The translations under genes and the position numbers were made by a program. Below are positions 36,147-44,589 of a stretch of DNA of 64,000 bases, piece after piece (positions within the stretch are counted from its first letter, which is position 1; the number at the start of each line of letters is the position of its first letter). The stretch is from positions 13,626 to 77,625 of the forward strand of contig CAZIRF010000010.1 in assembly GCA_964541755.1 (NCBI GenBank), in the 5' to 3' direction. The notes under the pieces are model-generated. The model did no database searches. It was not told where the DNA came from and worked only from the letters and a program-made list of their open reading frames with translations. This DNA is from CAZIRF01 sp964541755 (GTDB taxonomy: Bacteria > Spirochaetota > Spirochaetia > Treponematales > Breznakiellaceae).

Positions 36147-36935
36147 ATGACCAATCAGACCTTCACCGATCCCCGAAAACGATCAGAACATGAGGCCCCG
36201 GATTCCCCCTGGTGGGCCCTTACCGATTCATTCGACGCCGTCACGAACGGCATGCAGAACCCCGCGGCCTTCGAAGCCCTGTCCTCCTGCGATCTGCCGG
36301 AGATCGTCCCCTGGAAGGCCCTTGTGGGGGCCATAGAGGCCCTCTATCGCGGCGATGCCGGCGCCTGTCGCCGTGCCCTCGAAGGCATCCCCCCGCATGA
36401 TTCCCTTGGCGTCCTCGTCCCGGTATTCAGGCTCTGGCTTGAGGGTGTTCCGGCGGACAGTCCCGCGGTCAACGAGCTCCCCCCGGTCCTCGCCCGGCTC
36501 TATCGTACCCTCATGCTCCCCGTACACCCGCAGGCTCTCCTGGCAGGACAGGCCGAGGAAGCCATTCGACAGGGCCTGCCGGAGCGCTTTGACGGCCTTG
36601 CAAGCCGCCTCTTCCTGGCCCTTGACGAGCTCCTTCCTTCCTCTGTCATCACCTTTCGCCTGGCCCTGCGTTTCATTGACGTTGCCCGGGAATCCGGCTT
36701 TGATGCAGAGCTCGTGTATGCCCCTTTTTCCAAAGTCTTCGATGAGCGGGTCCTCCTCTTGCGCTGTATGGATGCCCTGCGCGAGGGGGCTTCCATGCGG
36801 GCCCGGGAGCTCCTTGATGCAATGCGCAGCAGTTTTCCCCCGCTCTTTGACCGCGATCTCCTCGTTCTCCTTGATGATTTGACGCGGGTGGAACGAAGCC
36901 GTCCCGCGGGGAATCAGCTTGAACTCTCCTTTTGA
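36147..36935 (+). CDS. Unknown helical protein, possibly TPR-like
   Basis: From ATG 36147 the protein has 262 residues, rich in Leu, Ala and Arg, with repeated helix pairs such as VPWKALVGAIEALYRGDAGA and RVLLLRCMDALREGASMRAR. It could be a degenerate TPR or similar repeat. No signal or membrane helix is visible. An in-frame ATG at 36099 is the alternative start. TTGACG (36109-36114), a 17-bp spacer and TATCCT (36132-36137) would start transcription only a few bases before ATG 36147. It precedes a small gene and a nucleoside kinase, likely in one operon. I do not recognise the family. Confidence 0.6.
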   Translation: MTNQTFTDPRKRSEHEAPDSPWWALTDSFDAVTNGMQNPAAFEALSSCDLPEIVPWKALVGAIEALYRGDAGACRRALEGIPPHDSLGVLVPVFRLWLEGVPADSPAVNELPPVLARLYRTLMLPVHPQALLAGQAEEAIRQGLPERFDGLASRLFLALDELLPSSVITFRLALRFIDVARESGFDAELVYAPFSKVFDERVLLLRCMDALREGASMRARELLDAMRSSFPPLFDRDLLVLLDDLTRVERSRPAGNQLELSF

Positions 36936-36956
36936 CCACAACCCCGGAGGAAAATC

Positions 36957-37151
36957 ATGACAATACAGGATATCCTTGCAAAGCGACTCGAAGAGGGCAA
37001 TACTGATACCGCTGCCCGGTGGCTCGCCTCTGCACTGGAGAGCCTCGGGGCAGCGGAATATCTCTCCAGACAATTGCCGCCGCAGGCCCGTTGCGTGGGC
37101 CCCGGGCCCTGGCTGCAAAGCCTCGAGGAGTACTACAGGAGCGACGAATGA
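36957..37151 (+). CDS. Small hypothetical protein
   Basis: A 64-residue product with a helical N-terminal half (DILAKRLEEGNTDTAARWLA). A GGAGGAAAA ribosome site precedes the ATG, and its stop overlaps the start of the kinase gene (ATGA), which supports it as a real translated gene. No family is recognised. It may be a helper or coupling peptide for the kinase, but nothing shows this. Confidence 0.6.
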   Translation: MTIQDILAKRLEEGNTDTAARWLASALESLGAAEYLSRQLPPQARCVGPGPWLQSLEEYYRSDE

Positions 37152-38824
37152 GAGACATAACCGTACACATGGACGATGGGGCCATAATCACCTGTCCCTT
37201 TGGCACCCGTATCGAGGAACTCGCCCCGCGTTTTGCGCCTCAGGATTCCCCGGTAGTTGCGGCCAAAGCCAACAACGCCATCGTTTCCCTGGGGATGCGC
37301 CTCGAGGTCAACACCCGCCTCTCCCCGGTCCCGCTCTTTTCGCAGCAGGGCTCCATGGTCTACCGCCGCTCCCTCGCCTTCCTTTTGGCGAAGGCCGCCC
37401 ATGAGGTCCTTCCCGACCACAGCCTGCAAATAGGGCACTCACTGGGCTACGGATACTATTACACGTTTTCCGACGACCACGTCCCCGGCAAGAAGGAGCT
37501 CTCTGCGCTTGCGGAGCGCATGCACAAGCTTGTGGCAGAGGATCTGCCCCTGCGCTATTACAGTCTTTCCTATGCGGACGCCTGCGAGCTCTTCGCAGAG
37601 AGCGCCCAGGAGGATACCTACCTCCTCCTTGAACACATCAACGCCTACAGTGTCTCGGTCAACGAGTGCCAGGGCTTTACCGACCTCGCTGTCGCTCCGC
37701 TGGTGCCGCGCAGCTCGATACTTACCGCCTTTGAAATCATGCCCTACGAAAACGGCTTCCTCCTGCGTTTCCCAGCGACCCACAACCGGGGCGTTATCGA
37801 GCCCTTCGTGGACAGCCCGCGCATCTTCAGTGTCTACAAAGAATACAAAATGTGGGGTCGCTCTGTCGGGGTCAATTCCGTGGGACAGCTCAACCGCAGG
37901 ATTTCGGAAGGCGAGATCAAGGAGTTCATTCAGATAAGCGAGGCATTCCAGAACAAGAAGCTCGCAGAGATTGCAGACCGCGTCTATCAAAATCGCGATC
38001 GCGCCAAGATTGTCCTCATTGCGGGCCCTTCGAGTTCGGGCAAGACGACAACGGCCAAGCGCCTGTCCATTTTCCTCCGCGTCATGGGGCTTGAGCCCCT
38101 GGCCATCAGTCTTGACGACTATTACCTGGGGGCCGAAGCCGCTCCCCGCAATGAAAAGGGCGAGCCGGATTTCGAGTGCCTCGAAGCCCTCGATGTGCCG
38201 TATTTCAACCAGCAACTCCTCGAGCTCCTCGACGGCAGGGAAGTGGAGATCCCGGTGTTCGATTTCAAGATCGGCGCGCGCCGCCCCCTTGCCAATGCCC
38301 GCGAGGAGGCCCGGCACCGCATCAAACTGGGGCCGCGCAGCGTCCTTGTTGTGGAGGGGATACACGGCCTCAACGATGCCCTTTCGTATCAGGTGCCGCG
38401 CGAGAACAAGTTCAAGATGTACGTTTCGGCACTCACGCAGCTCAATCTCGACGATCACAACCGCATTCCCACGAGCGACAATCGTCTGGTGCGCCGCATG
38501 GTCCGCGATCACAATTTCCGCAACTATGGCGCCGGCAAGACCATAAAGATGTGGCCGAACGTCCAGGCCGGCGAAAAAAAACACATATTTCCCTTTCAGG
38601 ATTCTGCCGATGTCGCCTTCAATTCCGCCCTTGACTATGAGCTTTCGGTGCTCAAGGTCTACGCGGAGCCCCTCCTGCGCTCGGTGAAGCCCACGATGGA
38701 AGAGTATGCAGAGGCCTCGCGTATATTGGCCTTCCTGGACAATTTCTCGCCGATACCGTCCTTCATGGTCCCGAACCAGAGTATTCTGCGCGAATTTATC
38801 GGGGGATCGGAATTCAAATACTGA
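37148..38824 (+). CDS. Uridine kinase-like nucleoside kinase with ThrRS-like N-terminal domains
   Basis: The 558-residue protein starts with a TGS-like domain (MDDGAIITCPFGTRIEELAP), then a segment with HSLGYGYYYTFSDDHVPGK resembling the second additional domain of threonyl-tRNA synthetase, and ends with a P-loop kinase: IAGPSSSGKTTTAKRL at about residues 290-305 and the uridine-kinase-like SLDDYYLG motif. From memory, such TGS-Udk fusions are known in Thermotogae, clostridia and spirochaetes. It likely phosphorylates a nucleoside. The ATG overlaps the preceding small gene, and a strong terminator follows. Confidence 0.88.
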   Translation: MRDITVHMDDGAIITCPFGTRIEELAPRFAPQDSPVVAAKANNAIVSLGMRLEVNTRLSPVPLFSQQGSMVYRRSLAFLLAKAAHEVLPDHSLQIGHSLGYGYYYTFSDDHVPGKKELSALAERMHKLVAEDLPLRYYSLSYADACELFAESAQEDTYLLLEHINAYSVSVNECQGFTDLAVAPLVPRSSILTAFEIMPYENGFLLRFPATHNRGVIEPFVDSPRIFSVYKEYKMWGRSVGVNSVGQLNRRISEGEIKEFIQISEAFQNKKLAEIADRVYQNRDRAKIVLIAGPSSSGKTTTAKRLSIFLRVMGLEPLAISLDDYYLGAEAAPRNEKGEPDFECLEALDVPYFNQQLLELLDGREVEIPVFDFKIGARRPLANAREEARHRIKLGPRSVLVVEGIHGLNDALSYQVPRENKFKMYVSALTQLNLDDHNRIPTSDNRLVRRMVRDHNFRNYGAGKTIKMWPNVQAGEKKHIFPFQDSADVAFNSALDYELSVLKVYAEPLLRSVKPTMEEYAEASRILAFLDNFSPIPSFMVPNQSILREFIGGSEFKY

Positions 38825-38856
38825 TGCCCTGTCGGGGCGGTAGATGACCTTCCAAT

Positions 38857-38886
38857 AAAAAAACCGGCCATAGGCCGGTTTTTTTG
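38857..38886. terminator. Bidirectional rho-independent terminator
   Basis: AACCGGCC and GGCCGGTT form a perfect stem around ATA, flanked by an A tract on the left and a T tract on the right. It can end the kinase transcript on the plus strand and the convergent RsbW-type operon on the minus strand. Confidence 0.92.
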
Positions 38887-38948
38887 GGCAAGCACAAGCT
38901 GACCATCAGAAGTTCTATTTTCCCCTTTCTTTGGAAGGGGCTTGGTAA

Positions 38949-39497
38949 TCAATCGTCTATGGCAACACCGTGTCTCTTGCGGGCAAAGACTTTCTTGGCT
39001 GCGACTCCATTCTTCTTGTTGTTGTATATGAAGCCGGCATTCCAGTATTCAAGGGCGGCGAAGAGGGCGTTACCACCGTCGTAGTCATCGCTCTTTGCGG
39101 TACGGAAGGAGACGTAATTGCCCAATTCTTCGAAATTCTGCTCATAGAGGCAGGCAACCCGCTTCCGGTTGAATTCGTTCCATTTCTCGAGGTCCTTGAA
39201 GCCTTCGCCTTCGTCCTCGACAATGATGCGTGCCTCATCGGAAGAAAACTGGTACCAAACCCGCACCTTCTTGTTGATATCGTTCTTGTTGCCGTGCTTG
39301 ACGGCATTCTTGATAATCTCCGATATCTGCTGCTCGAGGAGATTGAGCTCTTTGATCTCCGGCGGGGCCGATTGTACGATAAGGAGCGTGAAATAGCGTA
39401 TTTGGCGGAAATCCGAAGGGAATTCCTTATAGAGCATGTTCGTCTTGTCAAAGAGCTTGGAAGACCCGTCTATCTTTATTTCCATAACCTGTTCCAT
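38949..39497 (-). CDS. RsbW/SpoIIAB-type serine kinase, anti-sigma regulatory factor
   Basis: The 182-residue protein has a GHKL ATPase fold: the N box in EQQISEIIKNAVKHGNKND, the G1 box IVEDEGEGF, and an ending with GGNALFAALEYW. Such kinases phosphorylate a STAS antagonist and bind a sigma factor or other target. GGAGG precedes ATG 39497. It is the last gene of a three-gene minus-strand unit with a STAS protein and a SpoIIE-type phosphatase. The target is not encoded nearby. Confidence 0.85.
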   Translation of the reverse strand: MEQVMEIKIDGSSKLFDKTNMLYKEFPSDFRQIRYFTLLIVQSAPPEIKELNLLEQQISEIIKNAVKHGNKNDINKKVRVWYQFSSDEARIIVEDEGEGFKDLEKWNEFNRKRVACLYEQNFEELGNYVSFRTAKSDDYDGGNALFAALEYWNAGFIYNNKKNGVAAKKVFARKRHGVAIDD

Positions 39498-39518
39498 GGT
39501 GTTGCCTCCGTTTGCTGC

Positions 39519-39857
39519 CTAGCCTTCCATCTGTTTTACGGCTTCTTCGATAGACGCGCTAATGGGAAAGTACCCCATCAGTTTTGTCAGTTCGATGACT
39601 TTTTTAACCGATCCGTGGATATTCGTGATGGTCAGCTTGAGATTCATCTTTTTGATGGTTGAACAAATGTATATGAGGGCGCCAATACCACTCGAGTCGA
39701 TATAGTCGACGCCCTGCAGGTTGATGATGAAGCGCTCAACCTTTTTCTCGAGCATCTTCATGACCAATTCCTTGAGCTTGTACGAGTTGTAGAGATCCAT
39801 TTCCCCACTCACATCGATGATGTAGATTTCTCCGTTCTTGCGGATCTTCAGTTCCAT
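39519..39857 (-). CDS. STAS-domain anti-anti-sigma factor
   Basis: The 112-residue single-domain protein has the STAS phosphorylation motif DYIDSSGIGAL, with Ser at about residue 55 aligned to the regulatory serine of SpoIIAA. In its unphosphorylated form it would bind the kinase encoded 22 bp downstream. The genes on both sides supply the kinase and the phosphatase, completing a partner switch. Confidence 0.9.
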   Translation of the reverse strand: MELKIRKNGEIYIIDVSGEMDLYNSYKLKELVMKMLEKKVERFIINLQGVDYIDSSGIGALIYICSTIKKMNLKLTITNIHGSVKKVIELTKLMGYFPISASIEEAVKQMEG

Positions 39858-39877
39858 ATCGTCTCCTGCTCTTGTAA

Positions 39878-41794
39878 TTACCGCTTGACCTTCATTGCCA
39901 GGACCGTCTGGTCGTCGTGTTGTCGCACAGAGCCTGCAAAATCGGTGATTTCGCGGTCTATGCGGGTGACCAATTCCTTGACCGGTACATCGTTACTCTT
40001 GTGAAGTATAGTCGTCAAATTGCGAATGCCAAACTGACGTCCTGCTCCATTCATCGTTTCGACGACACCGTCGGTATATAGTAACACAATATCGTCTGTA
40101 TCCAAAGTAAAATGCGTTGCTTTGTATTCGTGAGCCTTTTCGACACCTATCGGGACGCTGTGTATCTCCACTGCATCCACAATGCCGTCGCGGCTTTTCC
40201 AGATGAGGGGAGGGCGGTGCCCGGCGTTTGCATACTCGCATTCACCGGTGAGCGGGTTGTAGATGAGTATCTGCAAGGTTGCAAAGTGATCGAGATCGAT
40301 CTTTCCGGTTATACCGCGATTGACCCAGTTGAGTATGGTCGCCGCATCCTGTTTCGTGTTCGTTACGAGGTAGAGGATGGCGCGAATCATCACCATGATA
40401 AGGCTGGCCGGAACGCCTTTTCCGGCGACATCGCACATCACGAGGTATATCCGGTCCTTGCGGGCCGGAATGACGTCGAAGTAGTCGCCACAGACGCCGC
40501 GCGCCGGCTTGGAAAGGAAGGAGAAATCCGCCAGGGGCAGATCCTTGATTTTTCGGGGGGTTACCGTCTTTTGGATATCCGCCGCGATGGCCGCAGCGGT
40601 ATCGATATCGGTACGTTCGGTAACGTCCTGGAAGGAATAGACATTGTTGATGACCAAGGAGGCGAAATCCGCCATGAGGCTGGCGCGGTCAAAGTCCTCG
40701 TCGCGGTAATGGCGGGAGCTCTCGTGGCGGGTGAGTATCGACATACCGATGACGCGGTCGTTGATAATGAAGGGTGAAATGATTGCACTGCCGGCGCGAA
40801 GGGTGTCGTGCAGGACGAGGGAGTCATTTTCGCTGCAGTCCGGGATGAAATGGGCCTTGCCCGACTGTATGATTTCGGCGATAAGCCCCTGGGTAAGAGG
40901 TATGTTGAGAGAGGAGAGCCAGCGCTGCATTGATTCGCGGTCTCCGGGAATGTCGTCGGGTATCGGGAGCAGGGGATCCGGTTCGCCATAGGCCCCCCGG
41001 CAGACAACCTGATCTTCAAAATCGTCGACCATAAGGACCAGGGCTCCATCAGAATCTGTTTCTGTTGCGAGGGTTTGGGCTACATAGGCCGTAAGGGCCT
41101 GGATATCGGCACCGGTTGATATGGTGTCCGAGGCACGGGAGACGAAGCCATAGAGGGTATCAACCGTGTCGGATTGGAAGTCGCGGTCTTTGAGTATGTT
41201 GTCTTGCAAGATGCGCCAGTAATCAACAAGCCCCAGAACAAAGGCGGTGTATGCCAGTGGCAGGATGAGAGCACTGCGGATGCCGGAGTCCTTTGCTATG
41301 AGCGGAACGATCAAGGGCAAGAGGAGGGCGGTGGCAAAGGCCACGAGGCCCAAGGTCGAGAGTCGACGATCGAGTCCCTGTGTGTCGGTAATGAAGAGGA
41401 GTGCAAAGGCTGCAAGGGCTGTTACAAGGGCAAGGATGTGTGAAACGATAGCGGGAAGGGGCAGGAAGAGAAGCACCACACTGGTTGCGCAGAGGAGCAC
41501 TCCGCCGACAAGAGCCAGAATATAGCGTGTGTTTTTTTTATCGAGAAAGAGGACGAGGAGCAAAAACAGTATGGGCAAGAGATCGCTGATGCCGGCAAAG
41601 AGCGGGAACGTCAGGAAAAGAAAGACGATATCACGGGCGGCGAGGACACCCAGGAGGGGGAGTGCGACGCGTGCTATGCGAACGGTATCGGTCTTGCGTA
41701 TTCCCAAAAGGAGAAACAAGGCCGTCGCCAATAGCAAGAGTTGTACCAAAATTGGCAGGTATGCAGTGCCATGAAGTAATTCGGAAACATCCAT
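39878..41794 (-). CDS. Membrane SpoIIE/RsbU-type PP2C phosphatase with GAF domain
   Basis: The 638-residue protein starts with about seven membrane helices (residues 10-215), followed by a GAF-like sensor domain (about 225-375; the ISPFIINDRVIGMSILTRH segment is typical) and a C-terminal PP2C domain: GDYFDV, MCDVAGKGVPAS, YANAGHRPPLIW and VLLYTDGVVETM. It would dephosphorylate the STAS protein downstream in response to a membrane or GAF ligand. A separate sigma-70 promoter lies upstream at 41919-41947. Confidence 0.9.
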   Translation of the reverse strand: MDVSELLHGTAYLPILVQLLLLATALFLLLGIRKTDTVRIARVALPLLGVLAARDIVFLFLTFPLFAGISDLLPILFLLLVLFLDKKNTRYILALVGGVLLCATSVVLLFLPLPAIVSHILALVTALAAFALLFITDTQGLDRRLSTLGLVAFATALLLPLIVPLIAKDSGIRSALILPLAYTAFVLGLVDYWRILQDNILKDRDFQSDTVDTLYGFVSRASDTISTGADIQALTAYVAQTLATETDSDGALVLMVDDFEDQVVCRGAYGEPDPLLPIPDDIPGDRESMQRWLSSLNIPLTQGLIAEIIQSGKAHFIPDCSENDSLVLHDTLRAGSAIISPFIINDRVIGMSILTRHESSRHYRDEDFDRASLMADFASLVINNVYSFQDVTERTDIDTAAAIAADIQKTVTPRKIKDLPLADFSFLSKPARGVCGDYFDVIPARKDRIYLVMCDVAGKGVPASLIMVMIRAILYLVTNTKQDAATILNWVNRGITGKIDLDHFATLQILIYNPLTGECEYANAGHRPPLIWKSRDGIVDAVEIHSVPIGVEKAHEYKATHFTLDTDDIVLLYTDGVVETMNGAGRQFGIRNLTTILHKSNDVPVKELVTRIDREITDFAGSVRQHDDQTVLAMKVKR

Positions 41795-41918
41795 TTTTTG
41801 TCCAGCCTGAAACTAGGATAGGTTTTGTCCGACACCCGGAACATCCAGCGGTTCGAGGCGTTAGACAAGTGTTTTTTCATTGCCCAGCCAAGACATGAAA
41901 CCCGTAAATGTCATCCAA

Positions 41919-41947
41919 AGTGTAGCATCGAAGACGGGAGGCGTCAA
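41919..41947 (-). promoter_or_regulatory. Sigma-70 promoter of the partner-switch operon
   Basis: On the minus strand, TTGACG (41947-41942), a 17-bp spacer and TACACT (41924-41919) predict a start near 41912, leaving a leader of about 118 nt before the phosphatase gene. Confidence 0.6.
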
Positions 41948-41953
41948 GCAAAT

Positions 41954-41998
41954 GCACCCGACCGCCCCGGTTCCCGGGAGGCGCTTCCGATCGGGTGC
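41954..41998 (-). terminator. Possible ettA 3' stem-loop
   Basis: GCACCCGA (41954-41961) and TCGGGTGC (41991-41998) form an 8-bp stem just after the ettA stop, with a GC-rich inner hairpin. No U tract follows, so termination is uncertain. Confidence 0.35.
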
Positions 41999-42005
41999 GA
42001 ATGCA

Positions 42006-43688
42006 TCAGCGTTCGAGTTTTCGGTAGATATAGCGGTGGGGGCGATCCGCGTCTGCGCCCAGTTGTTCGCGGCGCCACTGGGCGTATTCGGACCAGTTGC
42101 CATCAAACCAATTGATATCTCCATCTTCAAAGGCGAGTATGTGGGTTGCAACCCGGTCGAGGAACCATCGATCGTGGCTCACCACGAGGATGGTGCCCGC
42201 GAAACTGTCTATGGCTTCTTCGAGTGCCCGCATTGTGTTGACGTCAAGGTCGTTTGTCGGTTCGTCCAGGAGCAGGACATTTGCCCCTTCCTTGAGCATG
42301 AGGGCGAGGTTCAAGCGGTTGCGTTCGCCCCCGGAGAGTACCCCGACTTTCTTCTGCTGATCTGCTCCGGAAAAATTGTACCAGGAGCAGTAGGCTCGGG
42401 AGTTGACTTCCTGATGCATGCCCAGCTTGATGCGGTCCTGGCCATCGGAGAGGAGTTCCCAGACACTTTTTTCATCGTCGAGGCGATCCCTCATCTGGTC
42501 TGCACAGGCGAGTTTTACCGTTTCTCCGAGCTTGATGTTCCCCGAATCGGGTGTTTCCGAGCCCGTCATCAGTTTGAAGAGTGTGGTCTTGCCCGCCCCA
42601 TTGGGCCCGACAATGCCCACGCAGGCCCCGGGGGGAACCGTGAAATCGAGATCTTTGTAGAGAATGTGATCGCCAAAGGCTTTCGTGAGCTTGTTTGCCT
42701 GAATGACAACTTGTCCCAAACGTGGTCCCGGTGGAATGGTGATGCGGTTGTCCTTGACCTTTTCCCGCTCTCCATCCTGCAAGAGTTTTTCGTATCCGCT
42801 TATGCGCGCCTTGCTTTTTGCGTGTCTGCCTTTTGCGCTCATGTGTATCCACTCAAGTTCGCGTTCCAGACTCTTTCGACGTTCGCTCTCGCCCTTTTCT
42901 TCTAGGGCGATGCGTTGCTGTTTTTGATCCAGCCAGGAGGAGTAGTTGCCCTTCCATGGGATGCCTTCGCCGCGGTCAAGCTCGAGTATCCATCCGGCGA
43001 CATTGTCTAAAAAGTAGCGGTCGTGGGTGATGGCTATAACCGTTCCCTCGTACTGTTGCAGGTGGCGTTCGAGCCAGGCGACGGTCTCTGCGTCGAGGTG
43101 GTTGGTCGGTTCGTCCAAAAGGAGGATGTCCGGCTTGGCCAAGAGCAGGCGGCAGAGGGCAACCCGGCGCTTTTCACCGCCGGAGAGGGTGTCGACAAGT
43201 TGTTCTGGCGGGGGACAGCGCAGGGCATCCATTGCCAGGTCGAGCCGACTGTCGAGATTCCAGCCATCGAGGGCTTCGATGCGATCCTGGAGGGCTGCCT
43301 GTTTGTCGGCGAGTTTGTCGAAATCGGCATCGGGGTCGCCAAAGGCCTCGCTTACCGCCTCAAAGTCTGCGAGGAGTTGAATCAGTTCGCCGACCCCTTC
43401 GGCCACGACCTCCCGGACGGTTTTGCCGGTCTGGAGCTCGGGCTCTTGGGGCAGATAGCCGATTTTGTATCCGGGGGCGATGGAAATATCGCCCCCGTAC
43501 TCGGTGTCTACGCCGGCCATGATCTTGAGCAGGCTCGATTTACCCGAGCCGTTGAGACCGATAACCCCGATCTTTGCCCCGTAATAGTAGGAAATTGAAA
43601 TGTCCTTGAGGACCTGTTTGGTCCCGTGTTTGCGCGAAACGCGGGACATCGTATAGATGATTTTCTTGTCGTCGAAGGTACTTGCCAT
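42006..43688 (-). CDS. ettA: Energy-dependent translational throttle protein EttA (ABC-F)
   Basis: The 560-residue ABC-F protein has two ATPase domains with Walker A GLNGSGKSS and GPNGAGKTT, and two LSGGE signatures (DTLSGGEKRRVALCRLLL and VLSGGERNRLNLAL). It starts near KKIIYTMSRVSRKHGTKQVL and contains the linker HMSAKGRHAKSKARI, as in EttA. EttA binds the ribosomal E site and gates elongation according to ATP/ADP. The start is taken at ATG 43688, the second in-frame ATG; the first is 43706. The gene appears monocistronic. Confidence 0.93.
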   Translation of the reverse strand: MASTFDDKKIIYTMSRVSRKHGTKQVLKDISISYYYGAKIGVIGLNGSGKSSLLKIMAGVDTEYGGDISIAPGYKIGYLPQEPELQTGKTVREVVAEGVGELIQLLADFEAVSEAFGDPDADFDKLADKQAALQDRIEALDGWNLDSRLDLAMDALRCPPPEQLVDTLSGGEKRRVALCRLLLAKPDILLLDEPTNHLDAETVAWLERHLQQYEGTVIAITHDRYFLDNVAGWILELDRGEGIPWKGNYSSWLDQKQQRIALEEKGESERRKSLERELEWIHMSAKGRHAKSKARISGYEKLLQDGEREKVKDNRITIPPGPRLGQVVIQANKLTKAFGDHILYKDLDFTVPPGACVGIVGPNGAGKTTLFKLMTGSETPDSGNIKLGETVKLACADQMRDRLDDEKSVWELLSDGQDRIKLGMHQEVNSRAYCSWYNFSGADQQKKVGVLSGGERNRLNLALMLKEGANVLLLDEPTNDLDVNTMRALEEAIDSFAGTILVVSHDRWFLDRVATHILAFEDGDINWFDGNWSEYAQWRREQLGADADRPHRYIYRKLER

Positions 43689-43766
43689 GATTGTATCATG
43701 GCACATTCCGGCCTCTTGTTACAGGGGTTTCCCTTTACCTGTTTGGGGTGGTCCCGGTTCACTCTC

Positions 43767-44432
43767 CTACATGAAGAATATTGCGAACCAGTGGGTAATG
43801 GCTCCTGCAAGGACAAAAGCGTGCCAGGCGACATGGGTGCCACGACGTGCTTTCATACGATACCAGAGGGTACCGGCCGTATATGCAAGGCCCCCGATTA
43901 TCAGGAGTGTGATGCTCGTGCGGTTTACTGCTTCGACGAGGGGTTTCCAGCCCATCACTATGGCCCAGCCCATCAGAATGTATACGGCTACTTCGACCTT
44001 TTTGAGGGCCTTGACGCCCGTTGCGTAGAGGATGATGCCCAAAATGGCCAGGCCCCACTCAAAGCCAAAGAGTGCCCAGCCCCAGGGGCCGCGCATCGCT
44101 ACCAGACAGAAGGGGGTATAGGTACCGGCGATGAGGAGGTAGATGGCGCCATGGTCGAGAATACGCAAGACCTGTTTTGCCCCCTCGTGTGAGACCGCAT
44201 GGTAGAGTGTTGACGAGATAAACATGGTGAACATGGTCGCCCCATAGAGGGCCCCTGAAACGATGAGCCAGGTATTCGCTTCGAAGCCGAAGCCGCCGGC
44301 TCCCTTTGCAACAAGGAGTGCGAGGCCCGCAAGGGCGAGAAGTGCGCCCAAACCATGTAGAATGGCATTGGCAAGCTCCTCTGCAGGGGTCTGGAAGGGG
44401 AGGGGTTGAATACTTTGTGTACGTTGTGGCAT
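43767..44432 (-). CDS. Hemolysin III / YqfA family membrane protein
   Basis: The 221-residue protein has seven membrane helices and the family motifs EELANAILHGLGALLALAG, SSTLYHAV and RILDHGAIYLLIAGTYTPF, with a C-terminal HAFVLAGAITHWFAIFF histidine site. These define the PAQR-like/hemolysin III family, which carries putative metal ligands. The family name stems from one cytolytic member; no hemolytic role should be inferred here. GGAAGAG precedes the ATG. Confidence 0.92.
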   Translation of the reverse strand: MPQRTQSIQPLPFQTPAEELANAILHGLGALLALAGLALLVAKGAGGFGFEANTWLIVSGALYGATMFTMFISSTLYHAVSHEGAKQVLRILDHGAIYLLIAGTYTPFCLVAMRGPWGWALFGFEWGLAILGIILYATGVKALKKVEVAVYILMGWAIVMGWKPLVEAVNRTSITLLIIGGLAYTAGTLWYRMKARRGTHVAWHAFVLAGAITHWFAIFFM

Positions 44433-44502
44433 TGCTCTTCCTGTATTGGCATGGTGATTGCTGCCCGCCGTGCGCGGGGATAAAAAGATTGACCCTGTTT
44501 CC

Positions 44503-44528
44503 CCTGTCGGGTTGCATTTCCCGACAGG
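44503..44528. other. Inverted repeat between the sigma-like and hemolysin III-type genes
   Basis: CCTGTCGGG and CCCGACAGG form a 9-bp stem with an 8-nt loop. There is no clear U tract on either strand, so it could be an operator, a weak terminator or a processing site. Confidence 0.5.
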
Positions 44529-44589
44529 CTATGTCGAAAGAGGCAAAGAATCCATGCTGTTGGCACCCTCTTGTTGTCTTTAGCAAGAC

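Noticed and set aside
41942..41998. Strong terminator after ettA
   Set aside because: A stem exists but there is no U tract, so it is listed only as a weak candidate.
43767..44432. Hemolysin function for the hemolysin III family protein
   Set aside because: The family name comes from one member; most are membrane proteins of unrelated or unknown function.
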